A DNA stretch of 64,000 nt from Roseovarius marisflavi (GTDB lineage: Bacteria > Pseudomonadota > Alphaproteobacteria > Rhodobacterales > Rhodobacteraceae). A program made the position numbers and the translations under genes. Where the stretch lies: positions 1 through 64,000 of the forward strand of contig NZ_FRBN01000021.1 in NCBI RefSeq assembly GCF_900142625.1, written 5' to 3'. Under the pieces are notes generated by a model. It saw nothing but the letters and a program-made list of their open reading frames with translations. It searched no databases and had not been told where the DNA came from. Each line of letters opens with the position of its first letter. Position 1 is the stretch's first letter. This document shows positions 36,265 to 45,734 of the stretch, in pieces.

Positions 36265-37646
36265 GCCCGCCGCCGAAACCAACGCCGCGCCCCGGCCGGG
36301 TCTCGCTCTGGCGCTATCTGTGGCTGTTTCGCGAGGATATCCTCTCGGCCCAACCGGCGCGGCTTTATCGCGCCTGGATGGCCGAATTTCGCACCCCGTT
36401 CTTTCGCTCTTACCTTTGCAATCAGCCCGAGCTGATTGACCTTATCCTCAAGACGCGCCCCGATGATTTTCCCAAATCCGACCGCGTCGGCGAGGGGCTG
36501 CGCCCGCTTTTGGGGCAATCGGTTTTTGTCACCAATGGCGATCTGTGGAAGCATCAGCGCCGCATCATCGACCCGGCGTTCGAAGGCGGGCGCCTGCGCG
36601 ACACATTCGCCGCCATGCGCAAGGCGGGCGAGGGCGCGGTTGCGCGCCTTGCGCCGCTCGCAACCGGCCACCCCGTCGAAATCGAGGCAGAGGCCAGCCA
36701 CGCCGCAGCCGACGTGATTTTCCGTACGCTGTTTTCAATCCCGATTGAAAACGCGGTCGCTACGCGGGTGTTTGACGAATTTCGTAACCATCAGCGCACC
36801 CAGCCGGTGTTGAACCTTGCCGCTTTTGTGCCTTTGCCGCGCTGGTTTCCGCGCTTTCATCGTCGTCGTACCCGCGAGACGGCCCGCGCCATTCGCGCGT
36901 TGATAACCGAACTGACGACGACCCGGATGCAGCAGATCACGGCCGACACCGCGCCTGACGATCTGGCCACCAAGATCATGACCACCATCGATCCGGTCAC
37001 CGGTGAGCGGTTTGAGACCGAAGAGATGGTTGATCAGGTGGCGATTTTCTTTCTGGCGGGTCATGAAACAAGCGCCTCTGCCCTCGCCTGGTCGCTTTAC
37101 CTCTTGGCGATGCATCCCGATTGGCAGGACAAGACCGCCGCCGAGGCCGAGGCCGTGATCAGTGAGGCAGGCCCGGAATTTGGCGATATGGCGCGGCTTC
37201 GCGTGACGCGCGATGTCTTCCGCGAGGCGCTGCGGCTTTATCCGCCGGTGCCGATGATGGTGCGCGAAACCACCTGTCCCGAGCGTTTTCGCGACCGTGA
37301 CATCCCGACCGGCGCGCAGATCGTGCTCAGCCCCTGGCATCTGCATCGTCACGAGCGGCTCTGGGATAATCCGGACGGGTTTGATCCGGGCCGCTTTCAG
37401 ACCGAGAACGGCAAGACCTGTCTGCGCAATGCCTATATGCCGTTTTCGGCTGGTCAACGGGTCTGTCCCGGTGCCGGCTTTGCGATGATCGAGGGGCCGC
37501 TTTTGCTGGCCATGCTGGTGCGGACCTATCGGTTTGACCTTGTGGCCGAGCGCCCGGCCATGCCGGTGGCGCATCTCACGGTGCGCGGGCGCGACGGGAT
37601 ATGGCTTGCCATCACCCGGCGCGAGAAAGTGCGCCCCGCCCCCTAG
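36261..37646 (+). CDS. Cytochrome P450
   Basis: Haem-thiolate monooxygenase of 461 residues. The I-helix oxygen-binding motif is FLAGHETSAS (about 266-275). ExxR is EALRLYPP (about 321-328), and the haem-binding loop is FSAGQRVCPGAGFA with the proximal Cys (about 404). The TTG start at 36261 overlaps the hydrolase stop; the N-terminus from there (VSLWRYLWLFREDILSAQPA) fits the family, whereas the next Met would remove conserved residues. No ferredoxin or reductase gene is adjacent, so electrons come from elsewhere. Substrate unknown; it belongs to the Roseobacter fatty-acid/terpene-like P450s by general appearance only. Confidence 0.9.
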   Translation: MSPPPKPTPRPGRVSLWRYLWLFREDILSAQPARLYRAWMAEFRTPFFRSYLCNQPELIDLILKTRPDDFPKSDRVGEGLRPLLGQSVFVTNGDLWKHQRRIIDPAFEGGRLRDTFAAMRKAGEGAVARLAPLATGHPVEIEAEASHAAADVIFRTLFSIPIENAVATRVFDEFRNHQRTQPVLNLAAFVPLPRWFPRFHRRRTRETARAIRALITELTTTRMQQITADTAPDDLATKIMTTIDPVTGERFETEEMVDQVAIFFLAGHETSASALAWSLYLLAMHPDWQDKTAAEAEAVISEAGPEFGDMARLRVTRDVFREALRLYPPVPMMVRETTCPERFRDRDIPTGAQIVLSPWHLHRHERLWDNPDGFDPGRFQTENGKTCLRNAYMPFSAGQRVCPGAGFAMIEGPLLLAMLVRTYRFDLVAERPAMPVAHLTVRGRDGIWLAITRREKVRPAP

Positions 37647-37683
37647 GCAAGCCCCGCCATAGCCCCTATATGTGGCTTGTCTC

Positions 37684-37992
37684 TTCGGGGACTATGGACA
37701 TAAACGCGCTCGTAATACGCGGATCGGACCCGGGGGCGGTACCCGGCGACTCCACCAATAATCCCTTCATTTGGGGGATCCTGGGGTCGAAACAGGATCG
37801 ACGAACGTCTAAAGGGGTATTGCTTTGTCTCGGTGAGGTACCACCGTTATCGGTCCGAAAAGTACAATTGCAAATGACAATCGTGCTCCGGTAGCTCTCG
37901 CAGCGTAAGCTGTTAGAAAAACCGAAAACTAAGCCCTTGCGCCTAGCAGCGTAAGGCGGGGTTCGCAGGCACCTGGCAACAGAAGCCTGCAC
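37684..37992 (+). ncRNA. ssrA: Circularly permuted two-piece tmRNA
   Basis: Rescues stalled ribosomes and adds a degradation tag. The tRNA-like acceptor piece comes first: GGGACTATGGACATAAACGC to ACTCCACCA, ending at 37757. An intervening segment is followed by the coding piece from about 37782 (GGGGTCGAAACAGGATCGAC). The tag frame starts at the resume codon GCA 37870 and reads ANDNRAPVALAA before TAA at 37906-37908, ending in the ALAA recognised by ClpXP. A 3' stem GCAGGC/GCCTGC is at 37965-37990. The order acceptor before coding piece is the alphaproteobacterial permuted form. Outer ends are approximate. Confidence 0.92.
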
Positions 37993-38147
37993 TTTCCTGA
38001 ATTTTCGAGATATTTCCTTCTATTTGCCAACTTTGACGTGGGAAAATCACCTGTAGGTTGATTGTCCGTTTGGATATTCACCTTGCAATGCTGTTCCGTC
38101 GGTGGGACCATCCACGAATAATTGATGATTTATTCAGGATTGGAAAA

Positions 38148-38867
38148 ATGAAAAAATTAATGTTTGCGGCAGTGTCCGCGTTATGCATAACATCCGTTTC
38201 GACGCATGCGGCGACGCTCGCTGATCTTGCGGCAGGGGCGTCACTGGTAGAGGGCGACGTGACATTTTCAGGGTTTGTCTTCACCGATAATACGCCGTTA
38301 CCGGCCTTTCCCGGTGATTTCATTCTCGATCCGGCAAATCTCGAGGTTACTGCGTCCTCTACGGCATCAACGACAACGCTGTCCTTCAGTTTAGATCCCG
38401 GGGCGAGTATCGCGGGGTTTGACACATCATCCGGTCTTCCGCATGTTTTCGATTTTTTCGTCGATTTCAACGTGGCCGTGACCGGCGGATCCACCCGCAC
38501 ACTGACGGACGTAACGCTTGGCGGTGGCGATCTGTTCGCAACAGTGGATGCTTTCTCTGAAGTTGTCTTTGCGGATGCCATAAACACGCCCTCAATCGTG
38601 CTTGAGATTTTCGAAGATGCACAGCCTGACAGCCAAACCAGCGATTCCGCGATGCTGGGCGGTGTAAGTACATTGGGGTTGTTCGGTCAGGTCGAGGGCA
38701 AGACGTTTGTCGAAACCGCCACGGCCGGGCTCAGCACCTTTTCGCTGACCTTTGATCTTTCGGGGACCGCCCCGCCGCCTGCCACCATTCCGCTGCCCGC
38801 GGGCCTGCCGCTACTGTTGGCCGGTCTGGGAAGTCTGGCTCTCTTGCGGCGTCGCAAGACACTCTAG
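38148..38867 (+). CDS. VPLPA-CTERM sorting domain-containing protein
   Basis: An exported 239-residue protein. The signal peptide is about residues 1-22 (KKLMFAAVSALCITSVSTHA). The body is Thr/Ser/Gly-rich beta sandwich-like with no known domain. The C-terminus is IPLPAGLPLLLAGLGSLALL followed by RRRK, the VPLPA-CTERM sorting signal: a short Pro-Leu-Pro-Ala motif, a membrane segment and a basic tail, processed by an exosortase-type enzyme in proteobacteria. A ribosome binding site GGATTGGAAAA precedes the ATG. Probably a surface or exopolysaccharide-associated protein. Confidence 0.85.
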   Translation: MKKLMFAAVSALCITSVSTHAATLADLAAGASLVEGDVTFSGFVFTDNTPLPAFPGDFILDPANLEVTASSTASTTTLSFSLDPGASIAGFDTSSGLPHVFDFFVDFNVAVTGGSTRTLTDVTLGGGDLFATVDAFSEVVFADAINTPSIVLEIFEDAQPDSQTSDSAMLGGVSTLGLFGQVEGKTFVETATAGLSTFSLTFDLSGTAPPPATIPLPAGLPLLLAGLGSLALLRRRKTL

Positions 38868-39002
38868 GCCCAGGTTGACGCTCGGCGCGTCATCTATTGT
38901 AACCTTGCACATCGATCGGCGGCTATTTCGCCGATTGGGTAAGGCGTTGTCGGTGCTGCATTTTTCGCAATCCATTTTACTGAAAAGGAATAGGAGACTC
39001 CA

Positions 39003-39602
39003 ATGCCCAATGTGTTCAACACCCTCGCCGCAGCCGTGGCTTTGTCAACCGCTGCTCTGATTGCTCCGAAACCCGCCGAAGCGCAAGCAGACCCGTTCAT
39101 CGGTCAAATCATGATGGTGGGATATACGTTCTGTCCCCGCGGTTGGGCCAATGCGGACGGCCAGCTTCTGCCGATCGCGCAGTATTCCGCCCTCTTCTCG
39201 CTGTACGGCACGACTTACGGCGGAGACGGGCGCTCGACCTTTGGTTTGCCCGATCTGAGGGGCCGCGTGCCGATGCATGTTGGCAATGGTCCGGGGCTGT
39301 CTTCCTATAGGATGGGGCAAAGGGGCGGAACGGAAACCAACTCTCTGACGGTCAACCAGATGCCGAATCATTCGCACTCTCTTAATGCCTCTCGGTCGAG
39401 TGGAAACACGACAACACCAGAGAGTACCTTTATTGCGGGCACCGGGCGCGACCGGGATTACACAACCAATAGCCCGGATACGACAATGAACGGCAATGCG
39501 ATAGGCCGCGCAGGCGGCGGTCAATCGGTCAACAACATACAGCCTTTCCTCGTCATGCGATATTGCGTTGCGCTTCAGGGCATTTTCCCGTCGCGCAGTT
39601 AA
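39003..39602 (+). CDS. Exported phage tail collar domain protein (MdpB-like)
   Basis: A 199-residue protein with a clear signal peptide (about residues 1-28, ending AEAQA) followed by a phage tail collar domain. FIGQIMMVGYTFCPRGWANADGQLLPI in two blocks (about 32-58), ALFSLYGTTYGGDGRSTFGLPDLRGR in two blocks, then NQMPNHSHS and VNNIQPFLVMRYCVALQG. Homologues are called microcystin-dependent proteins and occur outside phages. The added signal peptide says it is exported, not part of a virion. AGGAATAGGAGA precedes the start. No other phage gene is nearby. Confidence 0.85.
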   Translation: MPNVFNTLAAAVALSTAALIAPKPAEAQADPFIGQIMMVGYTFCPRGWANADGQLLPIAQYSALFSLYGTTYGGDGRSTFGLPDLRGRVPMHVGNGPGLSSYRMGQRGGTETNSLTVNQMPNHSHSLNASRSSGNTTTPESTFIAGTGRDRDYTTNSPDTTMNGNAIGRAGGGQSVNNIQPFLVMRYCVALQGIFPSRS

Positions 39603-39814
39603 ATCGCTGATCGATATAGAGCGGGCGTCGGCCCGTCACTCGGGCCGCCGCTTTTATTGGCATCAGGAATAGCACCGAATCAGGTTGATCGGCCCCGCGC
39701 ACCAATGAACGCGGCGCGGTCGGTATACCAGGACGTTTGTGCTGCAGCGCAGTCTTGGCCGCGACTTGGCAATCGGCGCTTGCGCGGCGTGGGCATGACG
39801 CTATCACTTGCGCC

Positions 39815-41059
39815 ATGACCCCTGCGTTTATCGAAATTTTTGGCGTTTTCCTGCGCATTGGCCTGTTGTCGTTTGGCGGGCCGGCGGCGCAGATTTCGAT
39901 GATGCATGACGACTTGGTCGTGCGTCACAAGTGGCTGAGCGAGCAGCAGTTTCTTGGCGCGCTGTCATTCTGCATGCTGTTGCCGGGGCCTGAGGCGATG
40001 CAATTGGCAACCTATGCGGGCTGGCGGCTGCGCGGCGTGCCCGGCGGGCTTTTGGCGGGGCTGTTGTTCGTGCTGCCGGGGGCCGTTGTCATTCTGACCC
40101 TGGCAATGGGATACGCCTATTTCGGTCAACTGCCGCTGGTGCAGGCGTTGTTTCTTGGGGTCAAGGCGGCGGTGGTGGTGATCGTGCTTCAGGCGCTTTT
40201 GAACCTGTCGCGCCGCGCCCTTGCGGGCGCGCAAAGCTGGGTCTTGGCCGGACTTGGCTTTGCGGCGATGTTTTTCCTGTCGCTGCCCTTTCCGCTGATC
40301 ATCGCGGCGGCGGCGCTCTGGGGTTATCTGGCAAGTCGGGGAGAGGCGAGCGTACCCTCTGTGACCACTCCGGTACCGCTTGGCTCTACCCTGCGCACGG
40401 CCGCATTCTGGGGCGCTCTCTGGGCCGCGCCGATCGGGGGGTCATGGGGGCTTGGGGCGACGTTTCTGACCGATCTGGCGCTGTTCTTCAGCAAACTGGC
40501 CCTGGTGACCTTTGGCGGCGCCTATGCGGTGCTGGCCTATATGACCGAAACCGTGGTCGCGACCAAGGGATGGCTGAGCACGGCGCAGATGATCGACGCG
40601 CTTGGGCTTGCCGAAACCACGCCGGGGCCGCTCATCCTTGTGACCGAGTTTGTCGGGCTTTTGGCGGGTTTTGCCAAAGGCGGGCCGGGGCTGGCCATTC
40701 TGGCCGGGGCGATGACCCTTTGGGTGACGTTTATACCTTGTTTTCTTTGGATATTCACCGGCGCTCCCTATATCGAGAGCCTGCTGGAGCGGCCCCGCCT
40801 CAAGGGCGCTTTGGCGGGAATATCGGCGGCGGTGGTCGGGGTGATTGCGAATCTCTCGGTGTGGTTTGCGCTTCACGTGCTGTTTGGCACGGTGAGCGAA
40901 ACCCGCTTTGGCCCGGTGCCCGAGATCGCAAGCTTTGCCCCCCTCAGTTTCGCCATGGTACTGCTTGCCGGCGCTTTATTGCTCTGGCTGCGCCTGTCGA
41001 TGCTGCGTGTTTTGGGGCTTATGGTGCTGTTTGCGGGCGCTCTGCATGGTTTGAGCTGA
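39815..41059 (+). CDS. chrA: Chromate efflux transporter, ChrA family
   Basis: A 414-residue inner-membrane protein of the CHR family with two homologous halves. Each carries the signature FGGP/FGGAY: LLSFGGPAAQISMMHDDLVV (about 17-36) and LVTFGGAYAVLAYMTETVV (about 234-252). Each is followed by LPGPEAMQLATYAGW or AETTPGPLILVTEFVGL. Long bidomain ChrA proteins export chromate. The ATG at 39815 begins the first recognised helix; a longer frame adds 26 unrelated residues. Monocistronic, with a terminator behind it. Confidence 0.92.
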   Translation: MTPAFIEIFGVFLRIGLLSFGGPAAQISMMHDDLVVRHKWLSEQQFLGALSFCMLLPGPEAMQLATYAGWRLRGVPGGLLAGLLFVLPGAVVILTLAMGYAYFGQLPLVQALFLGVKAAVVVIVLQALLNLSRRALAGAQSWVLAGLGFAAMFFLSLPFPLIIAAAALWGYLASRGEASVPSVTTPVPLGSTLRTAAFWGALWAAPIGGSWGLGATFLTDLALFFSKLALVTFGGAYAVLAYMTETVVATKGWLSTAQMIDALGLAETTPGPLILVTEFVGLLAGFAKGGPGLAILAGAMTLWVTFIPCFLWIFTGAPYIESLLERPRLKGALAGISAAVVGVIANLSVWFALHVLFGTVSETRFGPVPEIASFAPLSFAMVLLAGALLLWLRLSMLRVLGLMVLFAGALHGLS

Positions 41060-41085
41060 GACCGCGCATTGCGGGTCTTTTGTTT
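41059..41085 (+). terminator. Terminator after chrA
   Basis: A stem AGACCGC/GCGGGTCT with one bulged G is followed by TTTTGTTTT, overlapping the last base of the chrA stop. Confidence 0.65.
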
Positions 41086-41133
41086 TGCTTCGAATCCCCT
41101 ATGCTGAATCGCAGCAATTCCCCGGGGTGAAGC

Positions 41134-41598
41134 ATGTCTCGTTCAATCGACTATGGAAATCTGATGCACCGGGCCATGCGTGGCCTGATCCAAGAGGTGT
41201 TGACCGGGGTGCGCGACAACGGCTTGCCCGGTTCGCATCACTTTTTCATCACCTTCGATACGACTCACCCTAACGCCAAACTGGCCGATTGGTTGAAAGA
41301 GCGGTATCCGGCGGAAATGACCGTGGTGATGCAGCATTGGTATGACAACCTGGAGGTCACCGATGACGGGTTTTCGATCACGCTGAATTTCGGCGATGCG
41401 CCTGAAACGCTCTACGTGCCCTATGATTCCATTCAGACATTTGTCGATCCGTCGGTCGAATTCGGTCTGCGGTTTGAAACCCAGGACAGTGATGACGATG
41501 GCGATGACGATGATGACGCCTCTGATCCCGCAAGCCTTGAAGTTGAGTCGGAAAAGACCAAGGCCGATGTGGTCAGCCTTGACAGTTTTCGCAAATAA
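41134..41598 (+). CDS. sspB: SspB-like ClpXP adaptor (alphaproteobacterial type)
   Basis: A 154-residue adaptor that binds ssrA-tagged proteins and hands them to ClpX. The structured domain (about 1-110) has MHRAMRGLIQEVL, HHFFITFDTTHPNAKLADWL, EMTVVMQHWYDNLEV and FSITLNFGDAPETLYVPYDS. An acidic Asp-rich linker follows, then the C-terminal VVSLDSFRK, the short peptide that docks on the ClpX zinc domain. ClpX, ClpP and the tmRNA are all encoded in this window. Confidence 0.93.
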   Translation: MSRSIDYGNLMHRAMRGLIQEVLTGVRDNGLPGSHHFFITFDTTHPNAKLADWLKERYPAEMTVVMQHWYDNLEVTDDGFSITLNFGDAPETLYVPYDSIQTFVDPSVEFGLRFETQDSDDDGDDDDDASDPASLEVESEKTKADVVSLDSFRK

Positions 41599-41714
41599 TC
41601 CGCGTCACAGGGGGATCTTGCGCCCTGCGCGACACTGTATCCCATAGTATACAGTATTGATCTTTCCGGTGCGTGCGGTATGAACAGCACAAACCGCCAG
41701 AGAGAGGCTTTGCC

Positions 41715-43106
41715 ATGACCGCGACCCGCACCGAAACCGATAGTTTTGGCCCCCTAGACGTTCCCGCAGATAAATATTGGGGCGCGCAAACGCAGCGCTC
41801 GATCCAGAACTTCCCGATTGGTTGGGAAAAACAGCCCATCGCCATCGTGCGCGGGCTTGGCGTGATCAAAAAGGCCTGTGCCCAGGCGAATATGGCCTCT
41901 GGCAAGCTTGATCAGACCCTTGGCAATGCGATTGTAGAGGCCGCAGGCGAGGTGATCGAGGGCAAGTTCGACGACAACTTTCCGCTTGTCGTCTGGCAGA
42001 CCGGATCGGGCACGCAATCGAACATGAACGCCAACGAAGTGATCGCCAACCGCGCGATTGAAATCCTCGGTGGCGTGATCGGCTCCAAGGACCCGGTCCA
42101 CCCCAACGACCATTGCAACATGGGCCAGTCGTCAAACGACACTTTCCCGACCGCCATGCATATCGCCGCCGCGATGAGCGCGCGCGACGTGCTTCTGCCG
42201 GGGCTGGAAAAGCTGTTGGCGGGGCTTGATGCCAAGGCCGAAGAGTTCAAGGACATCATCAAGATCGGCCGCACCCACACCCAGGATGCGACGCCGCTGA
42301 CCCTTGGTCAGGAATTCTCGGGCTATGCCCATCAGATCCGCCAGGGGATCGCGCGCGTCAACGCCACGCTGCCCGGCATTTACGAGCTGGCGCAGGGCGG
42401 CACCGCCGTCGGCACCGGGCTCAACACCGCGCCCGGCTGGGGCGAAACCGTGGCGGCCAACATGGCCGAGATCACCGGCCTGCCATTCATCACCGCGCCC
42501 AACAAGTTCGAGGCGCTTGCCGCCCATGACGCGATGGTGTTCATGTCCGGCGCTTTGGCGACAGTGGCGGGCTCGTGCTACAAGATCGCCAACGACATCC
42601 GCTTTCTGGGCTCCGGCCCGCGCTCTGGTCTGGGCGAGTTGATCCTGCCCGAGAACGAACCCGGCTCCTCGATCATGCCCGGCAAGGTCAACCCGACGCA
42701 GGCCGAGGCGCTGACGCAGGTTGCGGCGCATGTGATGGGCAATGATGCGGCGATCAAGTTCGCCGGCAGCCAGGGGCATTTCGAGCTCAACGTCTATAAC
42801 CCGATGATGGCCTATAACCTGCTGCAATCCATTCAGCTTTTGGGCGACGCCGCCGATAGCTTTACCGAGCGGATGCTGAACGGCATCAAGGCCAATGAGC
42901 CGCGTATTGACAAGCTGATGAAGGAAAGCCTCATGCTGGTCACCGCACTGGCGCCGACCATCGGCTATGACAACGCCACCAAGGTCGCCAAGACCGCGCA
43001 TAAGAACGGCACCACCCTCAAGGAAGAGGCGATTGCCCTTGGCCTTGTCGATGCCGAAACCTTTGATCGCGTCGTGCGCCCGGAAGACATGATCGGCCCG
43101 AAATGA
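41715..43106 (+). CDS. fumC: Class II fumarate hydratase
   Basis: Iron-independent fumarase of 463 residues, interconverting fumarate and malate in the TCA cycle. [21 protein letters not shown] in two blocks, [37 protein letters not shown] (catalytic His) and the signature [15 protein letters not shown] (catalytic Ser) are present. GAGAGG precedes the ATG at 41715; an earlier Met lies outside the conserved region. Its stop overlaps the start of a DUF4169 gene (ATGA). Confidence 0.96.
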   Translation: MTATRTETDSFGPLDVPADKYWGAQTQRSIQNFPIGWEKQPIAIVRGLGVIKKACAQANMASGKLDQTLGNAIVEAAGEVIEGKFDDNFPLVVWQTGSGTQSNMNANEVIANRAIEILGGVIGSKDPVHPNDHCNMGQSSNDTFPTAMHIAAAMSARDVLLPGLEKLLAGLDAKAEEFKDIIKIGRTHTQDATPLTLGQEFSGYAHQIRQGIARVNATLPGIYELAQGGTAVGTGLNTAPGWGETVAANMAEITGLPFITAPNKFEALAAHDAMVFMSGALATVAGSCYKIANDIRFLGSGPRSGLGELILPENEPGSSIMPGKVNPTQAEALTQVAAHVMGNDAAIKFAGSQGHFELNVYNPMMAYNLLQSIQLLGDAADSFTERMLNGIKANEPRIDKLMKESLMLVTALAPTIGYDNATKVAKTAHKNGTTLKEEAIALGLVDAETFDRVVRPEDMIGPK

Positions 43107-43282
43107 CATCGGGGCCGGTCAATCTGAACCGGTTCAGAAAAGACAAGGCGCGGGCCAAGGACAAGGCCCGCGCGGATGAAAACGCCGTCAAGTTCGGACG
43201 CAGCAAGGCGCAAAAAGAGCTTGAAAAGGCGCGCGCCGCCAAAGCCACGCGCGATCTCGATCAGCTCAAGGGCGAAGAATGA
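43103..43282 (+). CDS. DUF4169 family small protein
   Basis: A 59-residue, very basic and charged protein: [20 protein letters not shown] then [20 protein letters not shown]. It matches the DUF4169 family of short alphaproteobacterial proteins, commonly found directly behind fumC and before a ribbon-helix-helix gene. It overlaps fumC and the next gene by ATGA at both ends, so all three are translationally coupled. Function unknown; the Lys/Arg-rich helix could bind nucleic acid. Confidence 0.85.
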   Translation: MTSGPVNLNRFRKDKARAKDKARADENAVKFGRSKAQKELEKARAAKATRDLDQLKGEE

Positions 43283-43500
43283 GCGCGCGCCCGGTCAAGC
43301 ATTCCCTGACCCTCAAGGGCCATCGCACCAGCGTGTCGCTTGAGGCGGAGTTCTGGCAGGCGTTTCGCGAGATTGCCGCGCAAAAAGGCATGCCTGTCAA
43401 TGCCCTGGCCGCCGAAATCGATGCCGAACGCGGGGTTGATATCGGGCTGGCCTCGGCGATCCGGCTTTACGTTCTGCGCCATTACCGCGCTCTTTCCTGA
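43279..43500 (+). CDS. Ribbon-helix-helix domain protein
   Basis: A 73-residue protein of the ribbon-helix-helix (RHH_4) type. HRTSVSLEAEFWQAFREIAA (about 17-36) is the DNA-contacting strand and first helix, and GMPVNALAAEIDAER the turn and second helix; SAIRLYVLRHYR ends it. Probably a small DNA-binding regulator or partner protein. Start overlaps the DUF4169 stop. Confidence 0.85.
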   Translation: MSARPVKHSLTLKGHRTSVSLEAEFWQAFREIAAQKGMPVNALAAEIDAERGVDIGLASAIRLYVLRHYRALS

Positions 43501-43505
43501 AAAGA

Positions 43506-43537
43506 AAAATGGCGCCGCAGGGATGCGACGCCATTTT
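43506..43537. terminator. Bidirectional terminator, fumC unit and BCCT gene
   Basis: A 9-bp stem AAAATGGCG/CGCCATTTT lies 6 bases after the ribbon-helix-helix gene and about 20 bases after the end of the convergent transporter gene. The T tract is on both strands. Confidence 0.85.
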
Positions 43538-43558
43538 CGGGTTTTTGCGAGCGGTTGA

Positions 43559-45394
43559 TTACTCGGCCGGCACAGGCTCTGCGATGCCGTGCTTGTCGCG
43601 CAGGCTGTCGCGGTAAAGCGCCTTGGTCAGCGCGATTACCATCAGCATCATCACCATGGCAAAGGGCAGGGCCCCGATGATCATGGCATTTTTCAGCGCC
43701 TCGAACGGATCGGCCGCCGCGCCCGAGTTGCCCGCGATGATCAGCGCGCCGATCACCAGCGTCAGGATAAGACCCCAGATGATGCGGTGCTTGACCCCGG
43801 TTTCGGCCTGACCGCCCGACATGATCGTGTTCATCACAAGGATGCCCGAATCCGCCGAGGTGACCAGGAAGGTCATGATCAGCACCACGCACATGATGGT
43901 GATGCTGGTCAGAAGACCGCCGTCGATCATGAAGCTCAGCGTCGCGAACAGCTTGTTGGTGTTGGAGGCGCCGATGATCGCGCCTTGGGCCGCGCCGCTT
44001 AGCTCCAGGTCAATCGCGGTGGCGCCAAGGATGGTCATCCATGCGAAACACACAAGCGCCGGAGCGATGACACAGCCAAGGATGAATTCGCGCACGGTGC
44101 GCCCCTTGGAAATGCGTGCCAGGAACAGACCGACAAAGGGCGAGAACGCAATCCACCAGGCCCAGTAGAAGGTGGTCCAGCCGGCCTGCCAGCCGAACAG
44201 ACGCCCTTCGGTACCGGCCTCATAGGCGGCGATCTTGGTGGCCTCGGGCAATTCGGCGGCGGCGCCGGTCAACCCACTGGCAAAGCCGGAATAGCTGCCC
44301 CAGGCATTGGTGGCCCCACCAAAGAGATCCCCGGCAAGCGGTGCGGCCTCGGCGGGCAGGGCGGCGGCAAAGGCATCCGACGAGAGCGGCCCGTAGGCGT
44401 TGAACGACAGCGACACGAAGTGCAGGATGTAATCGACGAAAGCGGTCGCGTATTTGGTCATCGCAAAGGCGAAAGACCCAAAGATCACGAACACCAGAAG
44501 CAGGATGAAAGACAGCACCAGGTTGAGGTTCGACAGGTACTTGATCCCGCGCCCGACGCCCGAGACCGCCGACATGATCGACATGCCCATGATCGCCAGA
44601 AGCGCCGCGATCAGGCCCACGGTCGAGGGCTTGGGCGTTTCACCGCTCGAATTCATCAGCCATTCCATGCCGGTGACCGCATAAACGCCATCGACGAATT
44701 GCGACACGCCAAAGCCGATGGTCACAGAGACCCCCAGAATGGTGGCCACAACGCCAAGGATATCGACCAGATCACCAATGATGCCATTGGCCGCGCGCCC
44801 AAGGATCGGCGTCAGCGCCGAGCGGATCGTCAGCGGCATGTCGCGGGTATAGGCGTAATAGGCAAGGCTAAGCCCGGTCACCACATAGATCGCCCAGGCA
44901 TGAAAGCCGTAATGCGCGAAGGTGTAGCGATAGGCCGAGGTCACCGCCTCGACTGTATTGCCTTCAACGTCGCCGGCTACAACAACTGGGTTCGACCCCC
45001 AGAGGCCAAGCGGCTCTGCGGTGGCAAAGACCATAAGGCCCACACCGAGACCCGCGCCGAACATCATCGAGAACCATGAAAAGTTGGAAAACTCGGGTTT
45101 TTCGCCCTCGCGCCCCATCAGGCGGCGGCCGGTGGCCGGAATGAGCGCCACGATAAACAGGAAAAAGGCGAAGATGCCGGTCGCGATGATGTAGAAGGTG
45201 TTGAAGCCTTCCAGAAGCTTCCAGTTCAGGCTGGACAGCGTCGCATTGGCATTGAGCGGAAAGATCAGCGCCCAGATCACCAAAAGCACCATGGCCGTTT
45301 TGGATATAAGCGCGATCGGAAGGCTATAGCCTTCGTAAAAACCCGATGGAGCGGTCTTGATCTCCAGATCGGTAAAGGGGGGTTTGATACTCAT
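43559..45394 (-). CDS. BCCT family betaine/choline-type transporter
   Basis: A 611-residue secondary transporter with 12 predicted helices. The glycine-rich helix 3 motif is MMFGAGLGVGLMVFATAEPLG, where the GxGxGxM pattern decides ion coupling. The Trp-rich segment WTTFYWAWWIAFSPFVGLFL and ARISKGRTVREF are the BCCT hallmarks. Such carriers take up glycine betaine, choline, carnitine or DMSP, for osmoprotection or as carbon sources. A large extra loop lies before the Trp-rich helix. No regulatory CBS or long C-terminal extension is present. Convergent with the fumC unit, divergent from a second BCCT gene. Confidence 0.93.
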   Translation of the reverse strand: MSIKPPFTDLEIKTAPSGFYEGYSLPIALISKTAMVLLVIWALIFPLNANATLSSLNWKLLEGFNTFYIIATGIFAFFLFIVALIPATGRRLMGREGEKPEFSNFSWFSMMFGAGLGVGLMVFATAEPLGLWGSNPVVVAGDVEGNTVEAVTSAYRYTFAHYGFHAWAIYVVTGLSLAYYAYTRDMPLTIRSALTPILGRAANGIIGDLVDILGVVATILGVSVTIGFGVSQFVDGVYAVTGMEWLMNSSGETPKPSTVGLIAALLAIMGMSIMSAVSGVGRGIKYLSNLNLVLSFILLLVFVIFGSFAFAMTKYATAFVDYILHFVSLSFNAYGPLSSDAFAAALPAEAAPLAGDLFGGATNAWGSYSGFASGLTGAAAELPEATKIAAYEAGTEGRLFGWQAGWTTFYWAWWIAFSPFVGLFLARISKGRTVREFILGCVIAPALVCFAWMTILGATAIDLELSGAAQGAIIGASNTNKLFATLSFMIDGGLLTSITIMCVVLIMTFLVTSADSGILVMNTIMSGGQAETGVKHRIIWGLILTLVIGALIIAGNSGAAADPFEALKNAMIIGALPFAMVMMLMVIALTKALYRDSLRDKHGIAEPVPAE

Positions 45395-45734
45395 CTGTGA
45401 TTTTCCCGGTTCCGTTTCTATTTGGTTGGGGGCGGATCATTTTGGGTCGTGCCTTGGTCAAGGTCGCGCAGGATGCGGCCTTTCGCCCCATCGCAGGAGT
45501 GTCTCACAAGCCAGAGTTTCGCGGTGGACGGAAATGCGGCGCTCGACCGCCATTTTGCGACGCTTTTTGCCCCCGAGGGGTGACCGCTTGCCCGATATTT
45601 CAGCAATTCTTTAGTGCGAAAAAGGAAACGTGAAGTTTCTGAATCGTCACCCGACCGGGGGCGGCCTGGCCCGTCACGTGCGATTCTGCAGGGCCTTAAG
45701 TACGCATTTGCGACGTTAAAAACGTCGCTTTTGG
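45395..45734. other. Non-coding region between two divergent BCCT genes (left part)
   Basis: No convincing gene. It presumably holds the promoter of the leftward BCCT gene. A stem-loop at 45710-45732 (GCGACGTT, AAA, AACGTCGC, then TTTT) looks like a terminator or the 5' border of the structured region that follows. Confidence 0.4.
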
